Below are positions 52,010-60,381 of a stretch of 64,000 nucleotides of DNA, in pieces. The stretch lies in assembly GCF_900107255.1 (NCBI RefSeq), contig NZ_FNPH01000001.1, positions 620,001 through 684,000 of the forward strand. Reading direction: 5' to 3'. The stretch's first letter is position 1. Each line of letters begins with the position of its first letter. Both the position numbers and the translations under genes were made by a program. This stretch comes from Micromonospora pattaloongensis. Its GTDB lineage: Bacteria; Actinomycetota; Actinomycetes; Mycobacteriales; Micromonosporaceae. The notes under the pieces are model-generated. The model saw only the letters and a list, made by a program, of their open reading frames with translations. It ran no database searches and was not told the DNA's origin.

Positions 52010-53532
52010 CGGGCGGCCGTCCGCAGGGCGTCCTCGACCCCGTGCCGCTGCAACGCGGTCAGCCACTCGACGATGAGCCGGCGGGTCACCGCGTCCTCGG
52101 CGAGCTCGGGCGGGAAGACCGCGCCCAGGCCCAGCAGCGCGTCGACGACGCCGGGCGCGGAGTCGGGGGCGCCGGCCAGCGCGGCCCGGATCTGCGGCGC
52201 GAGCGGATCGTCCAGCGGAAGCTCCGCGCCGTCGTCGGCGCGCCCCTGCACGAACCGCATCCAGGCGGCCACGACCAGCGCCGCCCAGCGCGGCTCCGCG
52301 CCGCCCGCCCGACGGTCGAGAATCGTGTGCAGCACCCGCTGCGGCAGCTTCTGCGAGCCGTCCATCGCCACCTGGACGGTCCGGTGCCCGATCGCCGGGT
52401 TGGCGAAGCGTTCCAGCACCGACTCGCCGTACTCCACCGTGGAGGCTCCGTCCGGGGGCGTGAAGCTCGGCGCCACGTCGTCGGCGATCAGCCGGCGCAG
52501 CACCTCCGGCAGCCGCGGGATCGTCAGCGCCTCGGCGATCGTCTCCCGCCCGGCGAGCGCGCCGAGATACGCGGTGGCCGAGTGCACCCCGTTCAGCGCC
52601 CGCAGCTTCAACCGCTCCCAGGGGCCCGCGTCGTCGGTCAGCACCGCCCCGGCCCGTTCCCACGCCGGCCGTCCGCCCGGGAACTCGTCCTCGATCACCC
52701 ACTGCAGGTACGGCTCACCGGCGACCGCGGCGAGATCCGCGACGCCGAGCGCCCGCTGCGCGGTGGCGAGCGTGCCGGCGGTGCTGGCCGGCACGATCCG
52801 GTCGACCATCGTGCCGGGAAACGACACGTGCTCCCGGATCCACTCGGCTCCGGCGGCCGGTGCGGCCGCGTACGCCAGCGACTGCTCCACCAGGCCCCGC
52901 AGCCGCCTGCCGTTCGACGGCAGGTTGTCGCAGCTGACCAGCGCGACCGGTCCGGCGCCGGCCGCCGCGCGGGCGAGCAGCCCGCGGACCAGCAGTCCGG
53001 GCACGGTCAGCGGCGGCCGGCCGGTGGTCAGGTCGGCGGCGACCGCCCCGTCCGGGCGGAGCCGGCCGGTGGCCGGATCGAGCTGGTACGCCTTCTCGGT
53101 GACGGTGAGCGTGACCACCCGGATCGCCGGATCGGCGAGCAGCGCGACGATCGCGGCCGGGTCGGCGGCCGCGTGCCGCACCCCGGCGAGCGCCCCGATC
53201 ACCTTGGTCCGCGCGCCCTCGCCGGAGAGCGAGGTCACGCTGAACAGGCAGTCCTGGGCCGCGAGCCTGGCCACCGTGTCGGGGTTGCGCGGGGCCACCC
53301 CGACGATCCCCCAGTCACCGCCGGCCTCGGCGACCGCGCGCTCGGTGTAGACCGCCTGGTGCGCGCGGTGGAACGCGCCGAGCCCGAGGTGCACGATGCC
53401 CGCCGGGACCGTGCCGGGCCGCACCAGCGGCCGGGACGGCGTCGGCAGCCGGCGCAGCGCGCCGAGGCCGAGCAGCGCGGGTGCCGCCGCCGGCCGGGAG
53501 GGACCGGGCGGGGAGCTGGCGGTCAACGCCAT
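52006..53532 (-). CDS. Mannitol dehydrogenase family reductase (fructuronate/tagaturonate reductase-like)
   Basis: 508 residues from ATG 53532. IVHLGLGAFHRAHQAVYTE opens the Rossmann domain. CDNLPSNGRRLRGLVEQS and VSFPGTMVDRIVPAST are family hallmarks, and KLRALNGVHSATAYLGALAG carries the catalytic Lys-Asn-His arrangement of the mannitol dehydrogenase superfamily. Next to uxaC it should reduce fructuronate or tagaturonate to mannonate or altronate (UxuB/UxaB role). Overlaps both neighbours (10 bp and ATGA). Confidence 0.92.
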   Translation of the reverse strand: MALTASSPPGPSRPAAAPALLGLGALRRLPTPSRPLVRPGTVPAGIVHLGLGAFHRAHQAVYTERAVAEAGGDWGIVGVAPRNPDTVARLAAQDCLFSVTSLSGEGARTKVIGALAGVRHAAADPAAIVALLADPAIRVVTLTVTEKAYQLDPATGRLRPDGAVAADLTTGRPPLTVPGLLVRGLLARAAAGAGPVALVSCDNLPSNGRRLRGLVEQSLAYAAAPAAGAEWIREHVSFPGTMVDRIVPASTAGTLATAQRALGVADLAAVAGEPYLQWVIEDEFPGGRPAWERAGAVLTDDAGPWERLKLRALNGVHSATAYLGALAGRETIAEALTIPRLPEVLRRLIADDVAPSFTPPDGASTVEYGESVLERFANPAIGHRTVQVAMDGSQKLPQRVLHTILDRRAGGAEPRWAALVVAAWMRFVQGRADDGAELPLDDPLAPQIRAALAGAPDSAPGVVDALLGLGAVFPPELAEDAVTRRLIVEWLTALQRHGVEDALRTAAR

Positions 53533-54818
53533 ACCGGGCCGTCCGGGAACGAGTACGCGGCGATCGACTCGGGCTTCATCGTCGCGCTGTAGCCGGGCTG
53601 CTCGGGCAGCAGGTAGCGGCCCTCGCGGGTGCGGACCGGGTCGACGAAGTGCTCGTGCAGGTGGTCGACGTACTCGACCATCCGGCCGTCGAGGGAGGCG
53701 CCCACCCGCAGGTAGTCGAAGATCGCCAGGTGCTGGACGTACTCGCAGAGCCCGACGCCACCGGCGTGCGGGCAGACCGGCACGCCGAACTTGGCCGCCA
53801 TCAGCAGCTCGGAGAGCACCTCGTTGACCCCGCCGACCCGGCAGGCGTCGATCTGCATGACGCCGATCGCCTCGGCCTGGAGCAGCTGCTTGAAGATGAC
53901 CCGGTTCGCCGCCACCTCGCCGGTGGCCACCCTGATCGGGCTCACCGCCCTCGCGATCCGCGCGTGCCCGAGCACGTCGTCGGCGTGGGTCGGTTCCTCG
54001 ATCCAGTACGGGTCGACCTCGGCCAGCCGCCCCATGTTGGCGATCGCCTCGTCGACGTCCCACACCTGGTTGGCGTCCATCATCAGCAGCGCGTCCGGCC
54101 CGATCTCCTCGCGGATGATCCGCGCCCGCCGGACGTCGTCGTCGATCGGGCCGCCGACCTTCATCTTCATCGCCCGCCACCCCTGCGCGTACGCCTCGCG
54201 CGTCAGCGCCCGGACCTTGTCGTCCGGGTAGCCGAGCCACCCCACGGAGGTGGTGTACGACGGGAAGCCCTCCCGCTCCAGCGTGGCGAGCCGCTCCTCG
54301 TACCCGACGAGCCCCTTGTCGAGGATCGCCGCCGCCTCGTCGGGGGTGATCGCGTCGGTGATGTGGTGGAAGTCGACGCTGCGCACCAGTTCGTCGGTGG
54401 GCAGCTCGGCGAGCAGCCGCCACAGCGGCCTGTCCTCCACCTTGGCGCGCAGGTCCCAGACCGCGTTGACCAGCGCCCCGGTCGCCATGTGGATGACGCC
54501 CTTCTCCGGGCCGAGCCAGCGCAGCTGCACGTCGGCGGTGAGCGAGCGCCAGAACGCCACCGGCTCCGCGGAGATCTCCGCGAGCGTCTTCCCGAGCAGG
54601 TGGTGGGCCAGCGCGCGGGCCGCGGCGCAGGTGATCTCGTTGCCGCGCCCGTTGGTGAAGGTGAAACCGGCGCCGAAGGTGCCGTCGGGGGCGTCGGTGC
54701 GCAGCTCGACGTAGGTGGCGGAGTAGTCGCCGCGGTTGATCGCGTCGGACCCGTCCCCGGCCGCCGCGGTCGGGAACCGCACGTCGTGCACGTCGACCGC
54801 GGTGATGGTGACGGTCAT
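53523..54818 (-). CDS. Enolase-superfamily sugar-acid dehydratase, L-fuconate dehydratase type
   Basis: 431 residues from ATG 54818, overlapping the uxaC stop (ATGA). VHDVRFPTAAAGDGSDAI, QLRWLGPEKGVIHMATGALV, NAVWDLRAKVEDRPLWRLLA, the MKMKVG lysines, metal ligands in MDANQ, WIEEPT and ATGEV, and CPHAGGVGLCEYVQHLAIFDY closely follow Xanthomonas-type L-fuconate dehydratase (FucD). Yet the partners are uronate genes, and no UxuA/UxaA dehydratase is present. It may dehydrate mannonate/altronate instead, or add an L-fucose branch. Confidence 0.88.
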   Translation of the reverse strand: MTVTITAVDVHDVRFPTAAAGDGSDAINRGDYSATYVELRTDAPDGTFGAGFTFTNGRGNEITCAAARALAHHLLGKTLAEISAEPVAFWRSLTADVQLRWLGPEKGVIHMATGALVNAVWDLRAKVEDRPLWRLLAELPTDELVRSVDFHHITDAITPDEAAAILDKGLVGYEERLATLEREGFPSYTTSVGWLGYPDDKVRALTREAYAQGWRAMKMKVGGPIDDDVRRARIIREEIGPDALLMMDANQVWDVDEAIANMGRLAEVDPYWIEEPTHADDVLGHARIARAVSPIRVATGEVAANRVIFKQLLQAEAIGVMQIDACRVGGVNEVLSELLMAAKFGVPVCPHAGGVGLCEYVQHLAIFDYLRVGASLDGRMVEYVDHLHEHFVDPVRTREGRYLLPEQPGYSATMKPESIAAYSFPDGPVWR

Positions 54819-56245
54819 AGAGGCTCTCCGATCTTGAAGATCCGCTTTGGCAGCCGGTACGCCAGGTCGACGATCGTCTCCGCCGCCTCGTCCAGCGGGA
54901 GGCGGTGTTCCGCGACGAGGCGGGCGAGGAAGCCGGCGTCGACCCGGCGGGCCACGTCGTGCCGCACCGGGATCGAGCAGAACGCGCGGGTGTCGTCGAC
55001 GAAGCCGGCGGTGTTGTAGAAGCCGGCCGTCTCGGTGACCGCCTCGCGGAACCGGCGCAGCCCCTCCGGCGAGTCGAGGAACCACCACGGGGCGCCGAGG
55101 TAGAGGGCGGGGTAGCCGCCGGCGAGCGGGGCCAGCTCGCGGGTGAACGTGTACTCGTCGAGCGTGTAGAGCACCACCCGCAGCCGCGGGTCGTTGCCGT
55201 ACGCGTCGAGCAGCGGGGCGAGCGCGTGCACGTACTCGGTGGCGGCGGGAATGTCGCCGCCGACGTCGCGCCCGTGCCGCGCGTGCAGCGGCCGGTTGTG
55301 GTTGCGCACCGCGCCCGGATGCAGCTGCATCACCAGACCGTCCTCGATGGACATGCGAGCGAACTCCACCAGCATGTGCGCCCGGAACGCCTCCGCGTCG
55401 GCCGGCGTCGCCGCGCCGCGCAGGCCGCGCTCGTACAGCGCCGCCGCCTCGGCCTCGTCCAGCCGGAGCGTCAGCGCGGTCGGATGGCCGTGGTCGGAAG
55501 AGGTTGCCCCGGCTGCGATGAACGCCGCCCGCCGCTGCCGCAGCGCCGCCAGATAGCCGCGGTACGTCCCGGTGTCCTCGCCCGCGACCTCGCCGAGCCG
55601 CGCCACGTTCGCCGCCCAGTTGTCGAACTCCATGTCCACCACGTTGTCCGGGCGGAACGTGGTGATCACCCGCCCGCCGGGGCCACCCCAGCCGTCGGCG
55701 GCCAGCTTGGCGTGCCGCCCGAGGTCGTCCAGCGGCGACTCGGTGGTGGCGAGGACCTCGATGTGGAAACGCTCGAAGAGGGCGCGCGGCCGGAACCCGG
55801 GCTCGGCCAGCCGCGCCGCGATCTCGTCGTACACCGCGTCGGCGGTCTCCGGACGCAGCGACGTCCGCACGCCGAAGACCTCGGCAAAGGTCCGTTCCAG
55901 CCACAACCGCGACGGCGTGCCGCGAAAAAGGTGCCAGTTTGCGGCGAAGCGGCGCCAGATCGTGCGCCCGTCGGTCTCCACCGCCGAGCCGTCGACGCTC
56001 GGCACGCCGAGGGAGGCCGGCGGGATGCCCTGGCTGAGCAGCATCCGCGTCACGTAGTGGTCGGGGACGATGAGCAGTCGGGCCGGGTCCGGGAAGGGCA
56101 CATCGTCGGCGAGGATCGCCGGGTCGACGTGGCCGTGCGGCGAGATCAGCGGCTGGTCCTTGGCGAGCGCGTACAGCTCCCGGGCGATCCCGCGTTGGGT
56201 GGGGTCGGCCGGGAGGAGCAGATCGGTCCGGGCGGTCGGGGACAC
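54815..56245 (-). CDS. uxaC: Glucuronate/galacturonate isomerase
   Basis: 476 residues from GTG 56245 with GAGGAGC upstream. ISPHGHVDPAILADD holds the metal-binding HxH; FERFHIEVLATTESPLDDL, MQLHPGAVRNHN and SIPVRHDVARRVDAGFLARL complete the UxaC family pattern. It converts glucuronate to fructuronate or galacturonate to tagaturonate, the first intracellular step for pectin- or glucuronan-derived sugars. Second gene of the operon, 34 bp after the Gfo/Idh gene. Confidence 0.95.
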   Translation of the reverse strand: MSPTARTDLLLPADPTQRGIARELYALAKDQPLISPHGHVDPAILADDVPFPDPARLLIVPDHYVTRMLLSQGIPPASLGVPSVDGSAVETDGRTIWRRFAANWHLFRGTPSRLWLERTFAEVFGVRTSLRPETADAVYDEIAARLAEPGFRPRALFERFHIEVLATTESPLDDLGRHAKLAADGWGGPGGRVITTFRPDNVVDMEFDNWAANVARLGEVAGEDTGTYRGYLAALRQRRAAFIAAGATSSDHGHPTALTLRLDEAEAAALYERGLRGAATPADAEAFRAHMLVEFARMSIEDGLVMQLHPGAVRNHNRPLHARHGRDVGGDIPAATEYVHALAPLLDAYGNDPRLRVVLYTLDEYTFTRELAPLAGGYPALYLGAPWWFLDSPEGLRRFREAVTETAGFYNTAGFVDDTRAFCSIPVRHDVARRVDAGFLARLVAEHRLPLDEAAETIVDLAYRLPKRIFKIGEPL

Positions 56246-56279
56246 GGAAGCGGGCTCCTCGCGGTGCGGGCGGTCGGGG

Positions 56280-57608
56280 TCAGGGGATCGTCAGCAGGTC
56301 GGCCACCCTCACCGGCAGCCCGGTTTCGAAGGACCGGTTGGCGGCCAGGCCGGTGAGCAGGGCGAGCGCGCCGTCGCGGGCGGTCGCGCCGCGGCCCATC
56401 GGGTCCGGCTCGTCCCCGAAGAGCACCGCGGTCATCCGGGCGTCGGCGCCGCCGTGACCGCCCCGGGTGTAGCCGGAGACCGGCACGGACCGGGGCTGCT
56501 CCCAGAACGGCCGCAGCGTGAGCTTGGTCCAGCCCTCCTCGACCGCGGCCTGCACGCCGTGCAGCGCCGCGCCCTTGAGCTCGCCGGCGGCGTACGGGCT
56601 GACGAAGTCGCTCTCCACCACCTCGAGCTCGAGCCGGCCCCTGCTGCCGTTGAACATCACCCGGTAGCCCTCCCAGGGGGCGTACGCGGTCAGGTGGTAG
56701 GTCATGGTCGCGCCGGTCGAGTAGCGGGCCAGCACCGCCATGTCGTCCTCGATCGTCACGCCGGGCGCGAAGACGTTCCGGTCGCGGTGGTAGCCGTCCT
56801 CCGCCTCGGCCTCGAGGTAGAGCGCGCGCAGCCGGGGGTGCGACGCCATCTGCAGGGCGAACGGGTCACCGGCGGCGGCGCTCGACCCGTGCGCCCGGTC
56901 GTAGTCGCGCGCGTAGCCGTGCCGGCGGCCCTGCTCGCCGTAGAAGAAGAGCCGACCGGACGCGAAGACCTCGACCGGTGCGGCGTCCAGCCACCAGTTC
57001 ACCAGGTCGAAGTGGTGGCTTGCCTTGTGCACCATCAGCCCGCCGGAGTTGGCCTTGTCGCGGTGCCAGCGCCGGAAGTAGTCGGCGCCGTGCCGCACGT
57101 CGAGCAGCCACTCGAAGTGCACGGAGCCGACCTCGCCGATCGCGCCCTCGCCCAGCACCTGGCGCACCTTCTCGTGCAACGGGTTGTAGCGGTAGTTGAA
57201 GGCGACCGAGACCTGGCGGCCGGTCCCGGCGACCGCGTCGAGGATGCGCTCGCAGCGCGGCACGTCGACGGTCATCGGCTTTTCGGTCACCACGTCGCAG
57301 CCGGCCTTCAGCGCCGCGACGATGTACTCGTCGTGTACCCGATCCATTGTGGTCACGAGCACGACGTCGACGCGCTCCTTCTCCAGCATCGTGCCGAACT
57401 CGCGCGCCGGGTACGTCGCGACGGCGTCGACGCCGAGCTCTTCCAGCCAGGCGTTGTGCGCGTCCATCCGCGCCTGATTCACGTCGGCGAACGCGACGAG
57501 CTCGGCCGTGGCCCGGTGGTCCAGGACGAGGGACCGGACGAACATCTCGGCCCGGGCGCCCGCGCCGACGAGCGCGTACCGGCGTCGCTGGTGGGAGTCG
57601 CGTGGCAT
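56280..57608 (-). CDS. Gfo/Idh/MocA-family oxidoreductase (first gene of leftward operon)
   Basis: 442 residues from ATG 57608 with GGGGTGAG upstream. RRYALVGAGARAEMFVRSL is the dinucleotide site, VDVVLVTTMDRVHDEYIVAAL follows, VVTEKPMTVD holds the EKP catalytic Lys, and WHRDKANSGGLMVHKASHHFDLVNWWL is the C-terminal substrate-region signature. Substrate unknown; predicted inositol/uronate-type dehydrogenase. Its promoter region contains the palindrome at 57628-57643. Confidence 0.9.
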   Translation of the reverse strand: MPRDSHQRRRYALVGAGARAEMFVRSLVLDHRATAELVAFADVNQARMDAHNAWLEELGVDAVATYPAREFGTMLEKERVDVVLVTTMDRVHDEYIVAALKAGCDVVTEKPMTVDVPRCERILDAVAGTGRQVSVAFNYRYNPLHEKVRQVLGEGAIGEVGSVHFEWLLDVRHGADYFRRWHRDKANSGGLMVHKASHHFDLVNWWLDAAPVEVFASGRLFFYGEQGRRHGYARDYDRAHGSSAAAGDPFALQMASHPRLRALYLEAEAEDGYHRDRNVFAPGVTIEDDMAVLARYSTGATMTYHLTAYAPWEGYRVMFNGSRGRLELEVVESDFVSPYAAGELKGAALHGVQAAVEEGWTKLTLRPFWEQPRSVPVSGYTRGGHGGADARMTAVLFGDEPDPMGRGATARDGALALLTGLAANRSFETGLPVRVADLLTIP

Positions 57609-57627
57609 CCACTCACCCCGATCGCAA

Positions 57628-57643
57628 CTGCAAAGGTTTGCAG
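57628..57643. promoter_or_regulatory. LacI-family operator at the leftward operon promoter
   Basis: CTGCAAAGGTTTGCAG, a perfect 7-bp-arm palindrome, 20 bp before the Gfo/Idh start and just downstream of its predicted -10. The core GCAA-N4-TTGC is shared with the site at 57782-57793, so one LacI protein could control both directions. Confidence 0.8.
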
Positions 57644-57646
57644 CAG

Positions 57647-57676
57647 AAGTAACCACGGGGCGACCATGACCGTCAA
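57647..57676 (-). promoter_or_regulatory. Candidate leftward operon promoter
   Basis: Read leftward: TTGACG (57671-57676), 18-bp spacer, TTACTT (57647-57652). The -10 is weak. The operator at 57628-57643 covers the expected transcription start. Confidence 0.45.
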
Positions 57677-57770
57677 TGGGACGGAGGAAACTCGCGTCCA
57701 ATATGGCGATTCGTCGGGACATGCACAGGTCAGAGGTGAGGCCCCGCAACACATCCGTAATCGAAGCCCG

Positions 57771-57799
57771 TTGACACCTGAGCAACCGTTTGCATTAAT
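57771..57799 (+). promoter_or_regulatory. LacI gene/importer promoter with operator in the spacer
   Basis: TTGACA (57771-57776), 17-bp spacer, ATTAAT (57794-57799). The operator core GCAACCGTTTGC (57782-57793) fills the last 12 bp of the spacer, so a bound repressor would occlude polymerase. This is one of the best promoter-operator arrangements in the window. Confidence 0.8.
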
Positions 57800-57869
57800 T
57801 GGCCAACTTGAGTGGCCGGCGCCACACCGCGGCCGGCCCGAACACCCCCGAACGATGGAGAGGAGCGGC

Positions 57870-58937
57870 GTGCCAGCCACCATCCGAGACGTCGCCCGCG
57901 CCTCCGGCGTACACATCTCCACCGTCTCCCGCACGTTCTCCGCGCCGCACCTGGTCAACCCGGAGACCCGCAGCCGCGTCCTGGCCTGCGCCGAGCACCT
58001 CGGCTACCGGCCCAACCGCGCCGCCCGCGCGCTCATCACCGGACGCACCCACAACATCGGGCTGATGGTCGCGGACATCGCGAACCCCTTCTTCCCGCCG
58101 CTCATCAAGGCGGCCGAGAGCCAGGCGCGGCACCGCGACTACCACATCTTCGTGACCGACACGAACGAGGACCCGGCGGTCGAGGAGGAGCTCGTCCACG
58201 CCCTCGCCAAACAGGTCGACGGCCTGCTGCTGTGCAGCCCGCGGATGAGCAACGACCTCATCCAGCAGCTCAGCCGCGAGGTCCCGCTGGTGGTGGTCAA
58301 CCGACACGTGACCGGCCTGCCCTCGGTCGTGATGGACGTGGGACAGGGCGCGCGGCTCGCGATCGAACACCTCAGCGGGCTGGGTCACCGCGACATCGCG
58401 CTGCTCGGCGGGCCCCGCGGCTCCTGGACCAACCGCGAGATCCGGCGGGCGGCGGGCAACGCCGCACGTGCCGTCGGCGCGACGCTGACCGTGCTCGGCC
58501 CGAACCCGCCCACCGAGGACGGCGGGCTGGCCATGGCCGAACAGGTCCAGCGGTCCGGCGTCACCGCCGTGCTCGCCTACAACGATCTGATGGCGATCGG
58601 CCTGATCGAAAGGCTCGACTCGCTGGGGGTCCGGGTGCCCTCCGACATCAGCGTCGTCGGCATCGACGACATCGCGCTGAGCCGGCTCACCCGACCCAAG
58701 CTGACGACGGTCGCCACCCCCACGGCGGCCGCCGGCCGGGCGGCCGTCGACATGCTGCTGGCGCACGACCCCTCCTCCCCCAGAGGAAGGTCGATCGCCG
58801 GCGACGGCCGTCGCACCACCGCCCAGGTAACGCTCCAGACCGAGTTGGTCATCCGCGACTCGACGGGCCCGGGCCCGCACCGCCCCGCGGACCCGGGCGA
58901 CGCGGCCGCGGCCGCCCCCGACGGTGTCGCCTCCTAA
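57870..58937 (+). CDS. LacI-family transcriptional repressor
   Basis: 355 residues from GTG 57870, preferred because GAGGAG lies 6 nt upstream; ATG 57855 is in frame. ATIRDVARASGVHISTVSRTF is the HTH, RPNRAARALITGRT the hinge helix, and the sugar-binding core has GLMVADIANPFFPPLI and SVVGIDDIALSRLTRPKLTTV. It probably represses itself, the importer and the leftward uronate operon, released by a pathway sugar. C-terminal tail Pro/Asp/Ala-rich. Confidence 0.96.
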   Translation: MPATIRDVARASGVHISTVSRTFSAPHLVNPETRSRVLACAEHLGYRPNRAARALITGRTHNIGLMVADIANPFFPPLIKAAESQARHRDYHIFVTDTNEDPAVEEELVHALAKQVDGLLLCSPRMSNDLIQQLSREVPLVVVNRHVTGLPSVVMDVGQGARLAIEHLSGLGHRDIALLGGPRGSWTNREIRRAAGNAARAVGATLTVLGPNPPTEDGGLAMAEQVQRSGVTAVLAYNDLMAIGLIERLDSLGVRVPSDISVVGIDDIALSRLTRPKLTTVATPTAAAGRAAVDMLLAHDPSSPRGRSIAGDGRRTTAQVTLQTELVIRDSTGPGPHRPADPGDAAAAAPDGVAS

Positions 58938-58955
58938 CGCCAAGGAGTGAGCGAA

Positions 58956-60302
58956 ATGCACCCCGCTTCAACCCCGGCGGCGAACACGCCCACCACGCGT
59001 GGTCGCCGTACCCCTTTCCGCCGTCACCGCCTGCTGCGCGGCCTCGCCGCCGTGGCGGTCGCGCTTCCACTGGCCTTCGGCGCCGCCGCCTGCGGCGGCA
59101 ACGACGAGCCGACGGACCCGAACGCCCCCGTCGAGCTCTCCATCTTCTGGTGGGGAGGTGAGGCCCGCGCGAAGCTGACCGAGGAGGCGCTCGCGCTCTA
59201 CACGAAGAAACACCCCAACGTCACGTTCAAGAAGACGTGGCAGGCCAACCAGGGGTACTTCGACAAGCTCGCCACGCTGACCGCCGGCGGCGAGCCGCCG
59301 GACCTCTTCCAGATCGACGACAACTACCTCACCGAGTACGCCTCCCGGAACACCACGCTCGACCTGATGCCGTACAAGGACTCCGGCAAGCTCGACGTCT
59401 CGAAGTTCCCGGAGAGCCTCTGGCAGTACGGCGTCGTGGACGGCAAGCTCGCCGGCGTCGCGTTCGGCGAGAACACCCAGGGCATGGTCTACAACAAGAC
59501 CCTGCTGGCCAGGAACGGGCTGCCCGAGCCGAGGACCGGGATGAGCTGGGACGAGCTCATCACCTGGGCGGAGAGCGTCTCGAAGAAGACGAAGGTCCCC
59601 GGCACCATGGACCCGAGCGCCGACTACAAGGCGTTCTGGGTCTGGCTGCGCCAGCAGGGCAAGGACCTCTACCAGGGCAAGGAGCTCGGCTTCACCGCCG
59701 AGGACGTCACCCGGTGGTTCGAGCTGTGGAAGGGCGCCCGCGACCGCGGCGCGACCCCCACCCCGGACGTGATCCACGAGGGCAATGCCACCGACATCAC
59801 CAAACAGCTGGTCGTCACCGGCAAGGCGGCGACGTCGTTCGTCTGGGCCAATCAGATGCCCGAGCTGAAGAAAAACACCAAGGACGAGCTCGGCGTGGTC
59901 GCGTACCCCGGTGACCCGGGCGCCCAGTGGGCGCGCGCCTCGATGTACTTCTCGGTGTTCCGCGGCAGCAAGCACAAGGACGTCGCCGTCGACGTCATCA
60001 ACTTCCTCGCCAACGACCCGGAGGCCGGCAGGATCCTCGGCACCGACCGCGGCCTGCCGTCCAACCTGGACGTCCGCAAGGCGGTCGCCGAAGCGGTGAC
60101 CGACCCGGCGATGAAGGCGTCGATCGCCGTGGAGAACGAGCTGACCGCAAAGTTCGGCAAGTCGCCGCAGGTGCCGCTGAAGGGGCACAGCAAGGTGCGC
60201 TCCGAGCTGATCAAGGCCGCCGAGAACGCGCAGTTCGGCCGGCAGTCGCCCGCGCAGGCGGCCGCCGCCTTCGTCGAGGCCTGTAGGGCCGCCATCGCCT
60301 AG
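58956..60302 (+). CDS. ABC sugar-binding lipoprotein (CUT1 substrate-binding protein)
   Basis: 448 residues from ATG 58956 with AAGGAG upstream. The signal peptide (RGLAAVAVALPLAFGAAACGG) ends in a lipobox-like AAAC near residue 47. The mature part starts LSIFWWGGEARAKLTEEALA, then PDLFQIDDNYLTEYA and GENTQGMVYNKTLL, typical of family-1 solute-binding proteins. It captures an oligogalacturonide or other sugar at the surface. A GC-rich hairpin follows the stop, which would stabilise extra copies of this mRNA relative to the permeases. Confidence 0.94.
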   Translation: MHPASTPAANTPTTRGRRTPFRRHRLLRGLAAVAVALPLAFGAAACGGNDEPTDPNAPVELSIFWWGGEARAKLTEEALALYTKKHPNVTFKKTWQANQGYFDKLATLTAGGEPPDLFQIDDNYLTEYASRNTTLDLMPYKDSGKLDVSKFPESLWQYGVVDGKLAGVAFGENTQGMVYNKTLLARNGLPEPRTGMSWDELITWAESVSKKTKVPGTMDPSADYKAFWVWLRQQGKDLYQGKELGFTAEDVTRWFELWKGARDRGATPTPDVIHEGNATDITKQLVVTGKAATSFVWANQMPELKKNTKDELGVVAYPGDPGAQWARASMYFSVFRGSKHKDVAVDVINFLANDPEAGRILGTDRGLPSNLDVRKAVAEAVTDPAMKASIAVENELTAKFGKSPQVPLKGHSKVRSELIKAAENAQFGRQSPAQAAAAFVEACRAAIA

Positions 60303-60303
60303 C

Positions 60304-60352
60304 CGACGGCGGGGGCGCCGGTCCGCCGCACGCGCGGGCTGCGCCCCCGTCG
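60304..60352 (+). promoter_or_regulatory. Intra-operon GC-rich hairpin after the binding-protein gene
   Basis: CGACGGCGGGGGCGC (60304-60318) pairs with GCGCCCCCGTCG (60341-60352) apart from a 3-nt bulge. It lies between the binding-protein gene and the permease genes. A position commonly used to block 3' exonucleases and raise binding-protein levels, or for partial termination. Confidence 0.65.
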
Positions 60353-60381
60353 CGCACGACAGTCCGGAGAGGAGTCCGCTC

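Noticed and set aside
56070..57854. Rightward frame fused in front of the LacI gene
   Set aside because: Antisense shadow of the Gfo/Idh gene and of uxaC's 5' end; the LacI HTH begins right after 57870 and has its own promoter, operator and SD.
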